Below, piece by piece: positions 16,351 to 24,589 of a stretch of DNA of 64,000 nucleotides. Origin of the DNA: Pseudomonas parakoreensis (GTDB lineage Bacteria; Pseudomonadota; Gammaproteobacteria; Pseudomonadales; Pseudomonadaceae); the NCBI RefSeq assembly GCF_021602155.1, contig NZ_BQHY01000003.1, forward strand, positions 124,001 to 188,000, written 5' to 3'. The translations under genes were made by a program, and so were the position numbers. A model generated the notes under the pieces. That model was not told the origin of the DNA. It made no database searches and saw nothing but the letters and a program-made list of their open reading frames with translations. The stretch's first letter is position 1. Each line of letters begins with the position of its first letter.

Positions 16351-17000
16351 TGCTTGCGCTCAAGCTGCAGCAGAATCGAGTACGTCATCAGCATCAGGGG
16401 GCGACGCCGAAAACGCTGACTCGAATCCTCGAAGACGACGTCAATCTTGCGGTCTGGCAGCGCCAACTGCCGCTGCACATCGCCGATTTCGCAGCGTTGT
16501 TGCTGTCGCTCAACGAGCCACTGACGCAGTCGCTCTGCCTCGAATTGCCGGATGAAGACGGCGAGCCTGATCTCAGTGGACTGGCCGCCGGGTTCCGTGA
16601 TCTGGAAGGCTACGAAGGCTTTGTCGCTGATCTGAGATGGCTGGTCAGTGCCTTCGCCTGCCTGCTGGGTGCACGGCGTATTGGCCTGCGCCTGCGGGTG
16701 CTGGACAAGGCCATGTGTCCGCGCTTCCACGTCGATCATGTGCCGGTGCGCCTGATCGCCACGTATGGCGGAATCGGCAGTCAGTGGCTCGAGGAGGGCG
16801 CGATGGACCGTGAGCAATTGGGCCAGGCGAACGCTGAGCCAAACGACATGGCGAACATCCAGCAACTGCACAGTGGCGACGTGGCGCTATTGAAAGGCGA
16901 GAAATGGCACGGCAACGAAGGCTTCGGTCTGATCCATCGTTCTCCGCAACTGCCAGCGGGTGAACGACGGCTGCTGCTGACGCTCGACTGGCTCGGTTGA
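16350..17000 (+). CDS. DUF1826 family protein, partner of the COG0523 GTPase
   Basis: A 216-residue soluble protein. It starts by TGATG overlap with the GTPase gene, so the two are translationally coupled. The conserved C-terminal half has CPRFHVDHVPVRLIATYGG and GEKWHGNEGFGLIHRSP, whose spaced His/Asp/Cys residues look like a metal site and recall cupin or oxygenase-type folds, though I cannot assign a fold. DUF1826 genes regularly sit next to zinc-regulated COG0523 genes; a role as a client or accessory of the chaperone is inference. Confidence 0.82.
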   Translation: MLALKLQQNRVRHQHQGATPKTLTRILEDDVNLAVWQRQLPLHIADFAALLLSLNEPLTQSLCLELPDEDGEPDLSGLAAGFRDLEGYEGFVADLRWLVSAFACLLGARRIGLRLRVLDKAMCPRFHVDHVPVRLIATYGGIGSQWLEEGAMDREQLGQANAEPNDMANIQQLHSGDVALLKGEKWHGNEGFGLIHRSPQLPAGERRLLLTLDWLG

Positions 17001-17004
17001 TGGC

Positions 17005-17361
17005 TCAAGGCTTGAGCCATTTACCCTGGCTCTGGCCTTCGCAATACGGCTTCAAATACGCCATGTCTGATGCCACGCCGTAATAGTGGATATCCTGGCG
17101 ATAGGGCATATTGGCGACTTGCGCGTTGCTGCACACGCCGAACGCGCCGCTCGGGCATTGATCGACGTACTGCACCTCGACTTTCTGCCCGGCCAGGGTC
17201 GGTTGGCAGAACCCGTCGCTGAACAGCTTCTCGGGAATACTGCGGTTTTGCTGGCAAACCTTGACGTCGAGTCGTTCGCCCTGACTGTGCACAACGCAGG
17301 CTTGAGCCAAGGCTTCGCTCGACAGCAACATCAACAGCAACGACCATCCCATCCAACGCAT
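17005..17361 (-). CDS. small exported cysteine-rich protein of unknown function
   Basis: A 118-residue protein with a short signal peptide (MRWMGWSLLLMLLSSEALAQ). The mature chain has about six cysteines (ACVVHSQGE, VKVCQQNR, GFCQPTL, DQCPSG, GVCSN, PYCEGQ), so disulfides in the periplasm are likely. The ATG at 17361 touches the opposite-strand start region of the second COG0523 gene, and the stop is four bases from the DUF1826 stop. I know of no characterised homologue. Located inside the zinc island but with no palindrome of its own. Confidence 0.7.
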   Translation of the reverse strand: MRWMGWSLLLMLLSSEALAQACVVHSQGERLDVKVCQQNRSIPEKLFSDGFCQPTLAGQKVEVQYVDQCPSGAFGVCSNAQVANMPYRQDIHYYGVASDMAYLKPYCEGQSQGKWLKP

Positions 17362-17389
17362 GTCCAATCCCCTCAGAAAACGCCCAATC

Positions 17390-18361
17390 ATGTTGCAGAA
17401 CATTCCTACCCATGTCATCGCCGGCCCTTTGGGCGCCGGCAAGACCAGTCTGATTCGCCAGCTCATGGCCCAACGGCCGGAAGGCGAGCGCTGGGCGGTG
17501 CTGATCAACGAGTTCGGTCAGATCGGCCTCGATGCCGCATTGCTGACCCGCGACGCCGATGGTATCGCACTGGGCGAAGTCGCCGGAGGGTGCCTTTGTT
17601 GCGTGAACGGTGTGCCGTTTCAAATCGGCCTCGGTCGTTTGCTGCGCAAGGCCAGACCGGATCGGCTGTTCATCGAGCCGTCCGGACTGGGCCATCCGGC
17701 GCAATTGCTCAAGCAGTTGGGTGAGTCGCCGTGGTTGGGTGTACTGGCGCTGCAGCCCTGTGTGTCAGTGCTGGATGCCCAGGCACTGGCAGCCGGGAAA
17801 GCGTTTCCACCCGCTCAGCAGGACGCTTTGGGCAGCGCCGGTCTGCTGTTGCTGAACAAGGCAGAAGGTCTGGATGAGGCTGTGCGGCAGACCATCGCCG
17901 AGCGTTTGCCGGCGGTCAAATTGATCTGGACGCAGCAGGCGCAACTGTCTTTACGCGAGTTGCCGGGTGTGACGGCGCAAGCACTGGCGGGTGTGGATAA
18001 CCTTGTTGTTCCGCAGGGGGCGGGACCGATTCCGGCGCTCTGGAGCGACCCGGCATCGCCGATCTGCCTGAGTCAGGCACAAGAGGGCGGTTGGAGCATC
18101 GGCTGGCGTTGGCACCCGGGACAGAGGTTCGATACGCAACGTCTGAGCCAATGGCTGCAGAGCCTGAACTGGCGGCGGGCGAAACTGGTTATCCATAGCG
18201 CCGAGGGCTGGATCTCGGCCAATGCCGTGGATAACGCTGAACTGGATTGGCAGCCCAGTGAGTGGCGCCGGGATTCGCGTATCGAGCTGATTTTTGCCGA
18301 CGCGCACAATGTCACTGATTTGCAGGCAGGCCTGGCGCAATGCCAGATTCAGGCGAGTTAG
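17390..18361 (+). CDS. second COG0523 (CobW-like) GTPase
   Basis: A 323-residue G3E GTPase shorter than the ZigA-type protein. Visible: Walker [10 protein letters not shown] near residue 13, [10 protein letters not shown], the CxCC metal motif in [19 protein letters not shown], and LLNKAEG as an NKxD-type motif. The C-terminal domain is reduced. I chose ATG at 17390, which yields [19 protein letters not shown]; an ATG ten codons earlier would overlap the divergent gene start. No Zur palindrome lies upstream, so regulation may differ from that of the first GTPase. The metal it handles cannot be told from sequence. Confidence 0.85.
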   Translation: MLQNIPTHVIAGPLGAGKTSLIRQLMAQRPEGERWAVLINEFGQIGLDAALLTRDADGIALGEVAGGCLCCVNGVPFQIGLGRLLRKARPDRLFIEPSGLGHPAQLLKQLGESPWLGVLALQPCVSVLDAQALAAGKAFPPAQQDALGSAGLLLLNKAEGLDEAVRQTIAERLPAVKLIWTQQAQLSLRELPGVTAQALAGVDNLVVPQGAGPIPALWSDPASPICLSQAQEGGWSIGWRWHPGQRFDTQRLSQWLQSLNWRRAKLVIHSAEGWISANAVDNAELDWQPSEWRRDSRIELIFADAHNVTDLQAGLAQCQIQAS

Positions 18362-18362
18362 T

Positions 18363-18776
18363 TCAAGGCTTCCACTTGTTGTGTTCCTGACGCCATTGGC
18401 TCAGCTCGATCACTTCGGCCCGTGGGCGGGTAACCTCAACCACCGGTGGCGTGTCGTCGAACGGCGCCGGGTAGGGCGCCAGTTCAATCTGAGCGCTGTG
18501 CGCACCAAACTGGGTGATGGTGCCGTTGTGCCGGGTTTCGCCGGTCACGGTGAACTCGAAGTTATAGACCCGGGCCAGGCGCCGCCGGCCGCTGGCATCC
18601 TTGATCAAGCCGATTTTTTTCAACGCGACGTTACCGTCCAGCAGTTCGACGCCGACGTTGATGCAATGCTGCTTGACCCGCTCCAGCGCCCGCTCGCGCA
18701 AGCCGTGGTTGTGCCAAAGCCATGCGCCGGCAGCGGCGAACAGCATCAGCACGAAGATGTTTTCGAGGGTCAGCAT
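18363..18776 (-). CDS. DUF3301 family single-pass membrane protein
   Basis: A 137-residue protein with an N-terminal membrane helix ([22 protein letters not shown]) followed by a soluble domain rich in charged residues ([35 protein letters not shown]). This is the pattern of the proteobacterial DUF3301 family, of unknown function. The ATG at 18776 has GGAG ten bases upstream; two in-frame TTG codons precede it. Its stop is one base from the convergent COG0523 stop. Divergent from pdxY. Confidence 0.8.
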   Translation of the reverse strand: MLTLENIFVLMLFAAAGAWLWHNHGLRERALERVKQHCINVGVELLDGNVALKKIGLIKDASGRRRLARVYNFEFTVTGETRHNGTITQFGAHSAQIELAPYPAPFDDTPPVVEVTRPRAEVIELSQWRQEHNKWKP

Positions 18777-18893
18777 CAACAAGAAACTCCAAAAGATTGG
18801 TCCAGCTTAACTGCGTCGCCGGTCTGTCGTACAGGCTGTGTTTCGTCGCATACTGCGCGGCTTGAATTTCAATCGTTTTACGGAATAACCCGA

Positions 18894-19766
18894 ATGAAAC
18901 GTACGCCTCATCTGCTCGCCATTCAGTCCCATGTGGTCTTCGGCCACGCCGGCAACAGCGCTGCGGTTTTTCCGATGCAGCGGGTCGGGGTGAACGTCTG
19001 GCCGCTCAACACCGTGCAGTTCTCCAACCATACCCAGTACGGCCAATGGGCCGGTGAGGTGCTGGCGCCGCAGCAGATCCCCGAACTGGTCGACGGCATT
19101 GCCGCCATTGGCGAGCTGGGCAACTGCGACGCTGTACTTTCCGGTTATCTGGGTAGCGCGGCGCAGGGTCGGGCGATTCTCCGTGGTGTCGAGCGCATCA
19201 AATCGGTCAATCCGAAGGCGTTGTACCTGTGTGACCCGGTGATGGGCCATCCGGAGAAAGGCTGCAGTGTCCCGGCCGAAGTCAGCGATTTCTTGTTGGA
19301 GGAAGCCGCGGCGGTGGCGGACATCATGTGTCCGAACCAGTTGGAACTGGACAGCTTCTCCGGGCGCAAGCCGCAGTCGCTGTTCGATTGCCTGGCGATG
19401 GCCCGGGCGCTGCTGGCGCGCGGGCCGAAAGCGGTGCTAGTCAAGCATCTGGATTATCCGGGCAAGCCGGCGGACGGTTTCGAGATGTTGTTGGTGACCG
19501 CTGATGAAAGCTGGCACTTGCGCCGTCCGCTGCTGGCGTTTCCGCGTCAGCCGGTGGGCGTGGGCGATCTGACGTCCGGGCTGTTCCTCGCGCGGGTACT
19601 GCTCGGCGACAGCCTGGTGGCGGCGTTCGAGTTCACCGCAGCGGCGGTGCATGAAGTGCTGCTGGAGACCCAGGCGTGTGCCAGTTATGAGCTGCAACTG
19701 GTGCGGGCGCAGGACCGGATCGCGCATCCGCGGGTGAAGTTCGAGGCGACGGCGATCAGTCTGTAA
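18894..19766 (+). CDS. pdxY: pyridoxal kinase PdxY
   Basis: A 290-residue ribokinase-family enzyme that phosphorylates pyridoxal to pyridoxal 5'-phosphate in the salvage pathway. Visible: [22 protein letters not shown] near the start, [28 protein letters not shown], and the [14 protein letters not shown] catalytic segment near residue 220, in which the catalytic Asp of GxGD is present. The ATG at 18894 gives the normal length; the frame extends far upstream across DUF3301 but without family similarity. A GGAAT site precedes the ATG. Confidence 0.93.
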   Translation: MKRTPHLLAIQSHVVFGHAGNSAAVFPMQRVGVNVWPLNTVQFSNHTQYGQWAGEVLAPQQIPELVDGIAAIGELGNCDAVLSGYLGSAAQGRAILRGVERIKSVNPKALYLCDPVMGHPEKGCSVPAEVSDFLLEEAAAVADIMCPNQLELDSFSGRKPQSLFDCLAMARALLARGPKAVLVKHLDYPGKPADGFEMLLVTADESWHLRRPLLAFPRQPVGVGDLTSGLFLARVLLGDSLVAAFEFTAAAVHEVLLETQACASYELQLVRAQDRIAHPRVKFEATAISL

Positions 19767-19779
19767 ACGCGTTATTGTT

Positions 19780-19859
19780 CAAAAGATCGCAGCCTGCGGC
19801 AGCTCCTACAGGGTGAACATTAATCCTCTGTAAGCGCTGCCGCAGGCTGCGATCTTTTG
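19780..19859. repeat. REP doublet, GATCGCAGCCTGCGGCAGC class
   Basis: Two inverted copies of AAAAGATCGCAGCCTGCGGC followed by AGCTCCTACAGGG, facing each other across about 20 bases, between convergent pdxY and the thioesterase gene. Same class at 35761, 40994, 56049 and 60211. Confidence 0.88.
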
Positions 19860-19861
19860 CT

Positions 19862-20344
19862 TTAAGCGTCGCCCTTGATCTCCTGATAACGCTTCTCCAG
19901 CTCCTGGCGAATTTGCCGACGCTGCTGCGCCTGCATATAACGACGCTTGTCCTCACTGTTCTGCGGTTGCAGCGGCGGCACGGCGGCCGGTTTGCGCTGG
20001 TCATCCACCGCAACCATGGTGAAGAAGCAGCTGTTGGTGTGGCGTACCGAGCGCTCGCGGATGTTCTCGGTCACTACTTTGATGCCGACTTCCATCGAAG
20101 TATTGCCGGTGTAGTTGACCGACGCGAGGAAGGTCACCAGTTCGCCGACATGGATCGGCTCACGGAAAATCACCTGATCCACCGACAGCGTCACCACGTA
20201 GCGGCCGGCATAGCGGCTCGCGCAGGCGTAGGCCACTTCGTCGAGGTATTTGAGCAGGGTACCGCCGTGGACATTGCCAGAGAAGTTGGCCATGTCGGGG
20301 GTCATCAATACCGTCATCGACAGTTGGGCGTTTCCGGGTTCCAT
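19862..20344 (-). CDS. acyl-CoA thioesterase, hotdog fold (YciA-like)
   Basis: A 160-residue hotdog thioesterase that hydrolyses acyl-CoA to free acid and CoA. The family core is clear: MTPDMANFSGNVHGGTLLKYLDEVAYACASRYAG (with the conserved Asn/Asp and Gly-Gly residues) and VDQVIFREPIHVGELVTF. The C-terminal tail is a charged helix (QAQQRRQIRQELEKRYQEIKGDA). The ATG at 20344 gives MEPGNAQLSMTV with GTGAGAA upstream; the frame continues further but with low-complexity residues. The 282 bases between this gene and the antiporter hold both promoters and no further gene I can see. Confidence 0.88.
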   Translation of the reverse strand: MEPGNAQLSMTVLMTPDMANFSGNVHGGTLLKYLDEVAYACASRYAGRYVVTLSVDQVIFREPIHVGELVTFLASVNYTGNTSMEVGIKVVTENIRERSVRHTNSCFFTMVAVDDQRKPAAVPPLQPQNSEDKRRYMQAQQRRQIRQELEKRYQEIKGDA

Positions 20345-20626
20345 AACGTTCTCACGGATCAAGGCTGGATGGCTGGACGCACCTCTGCGGGTGCCTGGTG
20401 GCTTTTTCAAAAGCACCGTTATCGGGACGCCAGACGGCTGGCTGCCGTCACGCCGCGACCGATCTGTTTCCTTATATTGCACCGCCTTCCAGCCGGAAGT
20501 CGCGGTGTTAACCTGCAAAAGGCCCTGCCCAAGGGCAATTCCTACACAAAAAGCGGATTTTTACCCAACTCGCTCAGAGCTTTCTGAAGTCTCACGGCGG
20601 GTCACGTCATACAAGGAGCCCACACC

Positions 20627-22390
20627 ATGCATGCCATCAGCTTTATTCAGGACCTGGCAGTGATCATGTTGGTCGCAGGTGTGGTCACCGTGCTGTTTCA
20701 CCGCTTCAAGCAGCCGGTCGTGCTCGGCTACATCGTCGCCGGTTTCATCATCGGCCCGCACACACCGCCGTTCGGACTGATCCACGACGAAGAAACCATC
20801 AAGACCCTCGCCGAGCTGGGGGTGATTTTCCTGATGTTCTGCCTCGGGCTGGAGTTCAGCCTGCGCAAGTTGTTCAAGGTCGGGGCCACGGCGTTTATCG
20901 CGGCGTTCCTCGAAATTGTCCTGATGATCTGGATCGGCTATGAAATCGGCCGCTGGTTCGACTGGAACACCATGGATTCGCTGTTTCTCGGCGCAATCCT
21001 CGCCATCTCCTCGACCACCATCATCGTCAAGGCGCTCAACGACCTGAAGATGAAGAACGAGCGCTTCGCCCAGTTGATCTTCGGCGTGTTGATCGTCGAG
21101 GACATCCTCGGCATCGGCATCATCGCCTTGCTGTCGAGCATCGCGGTCAGCGGCACGGTCAGTTCGGGCGAAGTGTTTTCCACGGTTGGCAAACTGTCGT
21201 TGTTCATGATCGTCGCGCTGGTGATCGGCATTCTGCTGGTGCCGCGTCTGTTGGCTTATGTCGCCAAATTCGAAAGTAACGAGATGCTGCTGATCACCGT
21301 GCTCGGCCTGTGTTTCGGCTTCTGCCTGCTGGTGGTCAAGCTCGAATACAGCATGGTGCTCGGCGCCTTCCTGATCGGCGCGATCATGGCCGAGTCGCGG
21401 CAGTTGCTGAAGATCGAGCGCCTGATCGAACCGGTTCGCGACCTGTTCAGTGCAATCTTCTTCGTCGCCATCGGCCTGATGCTCGATCCGATGATCCTGC
21501 TGCAATACGCGTGGCCGATCGCGGTAATCACCGTGGCGGTGGTGCTCGGCAAGATGTTGTCCTGTGGCCTCGGGGCGTTTATCGCCGGCAATGACGGACG
21601 CACCTCACTGCGGGTCGGGATGGGGCTGTCACAGATTGGCGAATTTTCCTTCATCATCGCCGCACTCGGGATGACGCTGCAGGTCACCAGCAACTTTCTT
21701 TATCCCGTCGCGGTGGCGGTGTCGGTGATCACCACGCTGCTGACGCCGTACCTGATCCGCGCGGCCGATCCGCTGTCGATCGAACTCTCAGCGGCGGTAC
21801 CCAAGCGTCTGGGCCGAGTATTCGGCATGTACGGCGAGTGGCTGCGCAGTATTCAGCCGCAAGGCGAGGGCGCGATGCTGGCGGCGATGATCCGGCGGAT
21901 CCTGTTGCAGGTCGGGGTCAACCTGGCGCTGGTGATCGCGATCTTCTTCAGCGGTGCGTTCTTTGCCGGACGGCTGTCGGAGTGGATGCAGGACTGGGTC
22001 GCTGATCCGAGCTGGCAGAAGGCGTTGATCTGGGGCGGGGCGCTGCTGCTGTCGCTGCCGTTTCTGATCGCGGCGTATCGCAAGCTCAAGGCGCTGTCGA
22101 TGCTGCTGGCGGAGATGGGCGTGAAGCCGGAGATGGCCGGGCGGCACACGCAGCGAGTGCGGCGGGTGATCTCCGAAGTGATCCCGATCCTCTCGCTGCT
22201 GGTGATCTTCCTGCTGTTGGCAGCCTTGTCGGCCAGTATCCTGCCGACCAACAAGTTGCTGGTGCTGGTCGCCGTGGTGGCGGCCGCCGTGGCGGCGCTG
22301 CTCTGGCGCTGGTTCATCCGCGTGCACACGCGGATGCAGGTGGCCCTGCTGGAAACCCTCGACAACCACAAGGAATCGTCGGGGCACTGA
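20627..22390 (+). CDS. CPA2-family monovalent cation:proton antiporter (Kef type without TrkA domain)
   Basis: A 587-residue membrane protein. The first 380 or so residues form the 12-13 helix Na+/H+ exchanger domain, with FHRFKQPVVLGYIVAGFIIGP and LGVIFLMFCLGLEFSLRKL typical of KefB/KefC/YbaL. Where KefB/C carry a cytosolic TrkA-N (NAD-binding) domain, this protein has a further four hydrophobic segments (about 435-560) and a short charged tail, so ligand gating of the Kef kind is not expected. Strong AAGGAG site before the ATG. Likely exports K+ or Na+ in exchange for H+; the exact ion is unknown. Confidence 0.88.
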   Translation: MHAISFIQDLAVIMLVAGVVTVLFHRFKQPVVLGYIVAGFIIGPHTPPFGLIHDEETIKTLAELGVIFLMFCLGLEFSLRKLFKVGATAFIAAFLEIVLMIWIGYEIGRWFDWNTMDSLFLGAILAISSTTIIVKALNDLKMKNERFAQLIFGVLIVEDILGIGIIALLSSIAVSGTVSSGEVFSTVGKLSLFMIVALVIGILLVPRLLAYVAKFESNEMLLITVLGLCFGFCLLVVKLEYSMVLGAFLIGAIMAESRQLLKIERLIEPVRDLFSAIFFVAIGLMLDPMILLQYAWPIAVITVAVVLGKMLSCGLGAFIAGNDGRTSLRVGMGLSQIGEFSFIIAALGMTLQVTSNFLYPVAVAVSVITTLLTPYLIRAADPLSIELSAAVPKRLGRVFGMYGEWLRSIQPQGEGAMLAAMIRRILLQVGVNLALVIAIFFSGAFFAGRLSEWMQDWVADPSWQKALIWGGALLLSLPFLIAAYRKLKALSMLLAEMGVKPEMAGRHTQRVRRVISEVIPILSLLVIFLLLAALSASILPTNKLLVLVAVVAAAVAALLWRWFIRVHTRMQVALLETLDNHKESSGH

Positions 22391-22411
22391 TTGCCCGGGG
22401 CGGCTGGTGGA

Positions 22412-22819
22412 TCAGCTTTCCAGCCAGACGTCCCGCGCCCAGTGCCACACCGATTCCCAGGACTCTTCGGTGATCAGCTCTTCTTCGCCGGACCACAGCA
22501 CCACGGTGCCGTCTTCTTCGACGCAGTAGTAGTTGTCGCCGTCCTGGCAGATCGGGATCAGGTCGCGCGGTACGCCAGCATCCCAGGCATTGGCCGCGAC
22601 ATCCGGCAGGTAAGTGTGTGATTGCGGGTCGGTGACGGTCACCGGCTCGAGGCTGCCATACACAACATCGCTGACGGTCAGCAGAAACTCTTTGAAGACG
22701 AACGGGATGTTGATGAAGAGTTCTTCTTCGATCTCCACCAACTGGTCTTCGTCGGGCAACTCCAGGGGAACCGGTACGGGTTCGTTGGCTTCGCGCAGTT
22801 GTTCGATGATTTCTTCCAC
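22412..22819 (-). CDS. SMI1/KNR4 (SUKH) family protein
   Basis: A 135-residue acidic protein with the SUKH pattern: an N-terminal helix (EEIIEQLREANEPVPVPLELPDEDQLVEIEEEL), then INIPFVFKEFLL, DLIPICQDGDNYYCVEEDGTVVLWSGEEE and a Trp-rich end (WESVWHWARDVW). It starts with GTG at 22819, with AGAGGA eight bases before. SUKH proteins are often immunity proteins of toxin systems, but this one stands alone without a nearby toxin, so a housekeeping role is equally possible. Convergent with the antiporter gene. Confidence 0.85.
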   Translation of the reverse strand: MEEIIEQLREANEPVPVPLELPDEDQLVEIEEELFINIPFVFKEFLLTVSDVVYGSLEPVTVTDPQSHTYLPDVAANAWDAGVPRDLIPICQDGDNYYCVEEDGTVVLWSGEEELITEESWESVWHWARDVWLES

Positions 22820-22902
22820 GTCCGGGATCCTCTTGCTTGAATGGCGCGGTTTATATGGGCCGGTTTATACAGTAGCTCGCTATAGATGCAACCGCGAAAT
22901 AG

Positions 22903-22928
22903 AAAACCCCGGCCTGAGCCGGGGTTTT
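22903..22928 (-). terminator. intrinsic terminator after the Tim44-like gene
   Basis: AAAACCCCGGC, loop CTGA, GCCGGGGTTTT: an 11-bp perfect stem flanked by an A-tract and T-tract, so it can act in both directions. On the minus strand it lies 28 bases after the Tim44-like stop. Confidence 0.85.
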
Positions 22929-22956
22929 TATTACCACATGCGTAACGCGGTGGGGA

Positions 22957-23832
22957 TCAGCCGTTCTGGCGGATACCGGCCACCAGCCAAGGCTGGTTCT
23001 CGCCCTGTGGACGTTCCATGTTCCAGCTTTCGCTGAACACTTCGCCCTGGTCGAAACGCGAGGTCTTCGACACGCCGCTGAAGGTCAGGGTGGCGATGGT
23101 CTTGTCGGCACGATCATCCACGCCGTCCAGCTGCACTTGCAGGTTGTCGATGTAGGTCGACTGGAAGCCGTCGCCCAGATCCGCACGCTCACGCTTGAGG
23201 AACTCGAGCATCTGCGGGGTCACGAACTCGGCGATCTTGTCCATTTCGTTGGCGTCCCAGTGCTGCTGCAGCGACTGGAAGTGGCTGCGCGCGGCTTCAA
23301 GGAAGCGCTGTTCGTTGAACCAGGCTGGCGCGTTGATCACCGGACGAGCGGCAGCCGGAGCAGCCGAACCACCGAAGATCGAACCCATGGCAGCAGGCTT
23401 CTGTTCGAATACTTCACGCTGCATCGGCGCGCCGGCCGGAGCCAGGTGCTCCTGCTGCTTGCGTCGACGAGCGGCGATGAAGCGGAAGATCACGAACGCG
23501 ATCACGGCCATGATCAGGATGTCGAAGATCTGCATGCCCTGGAAGCCGCCGCCCATGAACATGGACGCGAGCAGGCCACCGGCGGCGATACCGGCCAGAG
23601 GGCCGAGCCATTTCGAAGCGCCACCGGCCTTGGCCGCGGCACCGGCAGCGCCGGCTGCACCAGCGGTCGCTGCTGCGCCGCCCATGCCTGGGGAAGAAGG
23701 AGCCATCTGGCTGGTCTGGTGCGTCGGCGCAGCGCCGGCACTTTTGCCACCACCAAAGCGCTTGGCGTTGGCGTCGAGGCTCATCGTCAGGCCGATGCAC
23801 AACGCCATGGCGATGCTAAGAAAACGTTTCAT
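22957..23832 (-). CDS. Tim44-like domain protein, exported or membrane-anchored
   Basis: A 291-residue protein. It has a signal-like start (MKRFLSIAMALCIGLTMSLDANA), a low-complexity Gly/Ala/Met region (about 25-100), a membrane helix (ILIMAVIAFVIFRFIAARRRKQQ, near 105-125) and a C-terminal Tim44-like domain (about 165-290: FLEAARSHFQSLQQHWDANEMDKIAEFVTP). The bacterial family has no firm function; related domains occur in Tim44 and ribosomal L45. The start at 23832 was chosen because the longer frame lacks a signal sequence at its beginning. Monocistronic, ending at a good terminator. Confidence 0.85.
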   Translation of the reverse strand: MKRFLSIAMALCIGLTMSLDANAKRFGGGKSAGAAPTHQTSQMAPSSPGMGGAAATAGAAGAAGAAAKAGGASKWLGPLAGIAAGGLLASMFMGGGFQGMQIFDILIMAVIAFVIFRFIAARRRKQQEHLAPAGAPMQREVFEQKPAAMGSIFGGSAAPAAARPVINAPAWFNEQRFLEAARSHFQSLQQHWDANEMDKIAEFVTPQMLEFLKRERADLGDGFQSTYIDNLQVQLDGVDDRADKTIATLTFSGVSKTSRFDQGEVFSESWNMERPQGENQPWLVAGIRQNG

Positions 23833-24007
23833 AAAGGGAATTCCCGTTTGTGGAGACACGCGCGCCATGTTGCACAGCTGAAGTGTTACTGGCTAGCGAG
23901 AGAGTGTTTCGGGCTTTTGCCTGACAGGTTACGTTCAGCTCCGTCGAAGCAATAAGGCCATGTACTTTTGTCTGTAGGAAAAAGGGATAGGTTCAGCGAG
24001 AAATCGC

Positions 24008-24448
24008 TTAACGACGTAGCGCCAGCATCACCACACCGGCCGTGATCAGGCCGATGCCGCCCCATTGGCGCAGGTCGAGCTTCTCGCCCAGCAGGATCAC
24101 GCCGAGCACCGCCACCAGCACCACGCTGAGCTTGTCCACTGGCGCGACCAGCGAAGCCGGGCCGACTTTCAGCGCGCGGAAATAGCACAGCCACGACGCG
24201 CCGGTACCCAGGCCGGACAACAGCAGGAACAGGTAGCTCTTGGCGGAAATTGATCCCAAGGACTGATATTGGCCCGTCGCGTACAAAATCAAGGCCAGGC
24301 TGACCAGTACCACGATGGTGCGCAGCAGAGTGGCGAAGTCGGAATTGACGTTTTCGATGCCGATCTTGGCAAAGATCGCCGTCAGCGCGGCGAACGTCGC
24401 CGAGAGCAGGGCCCAGAATGTCCAGGAAGAGAAGAAGCCTGAGCCCAT
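24008..24448 (-). CDS. EamA-domain membrane protein (half-size DMT transporter)
   Basis: A 146-residue protein with about five hydrophobic helices and one EamA repeat (AALTAIFAKIGIENVNSDFATLLRTIVV; ASLVAPVDKLSVVLVAVLGVILLGEKL). Normal drug/metabolite transporters have two such repeats in about 290 residues, so this must work as a dimer. The substrate is unknown. No partner EamA gene is adjacent, so it probably forms homodimers. The 175 bases between it and the Tim44-like gene hold no gene. Confidence 0.85.
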   Translation of the reverse strand: MGSGFFSSWTFWALLSATFAALTAIFAKIGIENVNSDFATLLRTIVVLVSLALILYATGQYQSLGSISAKSYLFLLLSGLGTGASWLCYFRALKVGPASLVAPVDKLSVVLVAVLGVILLGEKLDLRQWGGIGLITAGVVMLALRR

Positions 24449-24483
24449 GCAAATATCCTTGTTAGATCATCCAACGCCGACCC

Positions 24484-24573
24484 CTGTGGGAGCGAGCCTG
24501 CTCGCGAAAGCCACACTGCGGTTTATCAGATCAACCACGGTGATGTCATTCGCGAGCAGGCTCGCTCCCACAG
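24484..24573. repeat. REP doublet, GCGAGC/GCTCGC class
   Basis: CTGTGGGAGCGAGCCTGCTCGCGAA and its inverted copy, about 45 bases apart, in the gap between the uvrD 3' end and the EamA gene start. Confidence 0.87.
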
Positions 24574-24589
24574 AAAAGCGAAACCGGCG

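Noticed and set aside
18294-18893. Upstream 200-codon extension of pdxY
   Set aside because: Runs over the DUF3301 gene in another frame; pyridoxal kinases begin at the ATG at 18894.
22412-22819. SUKH protein as immunity gene of a nearby toxin system
   Set aside because: No toxin, Rhs, CDI or polymorphic effector gene is adjacent; the DUF6543 pair is more than 20 kb away.
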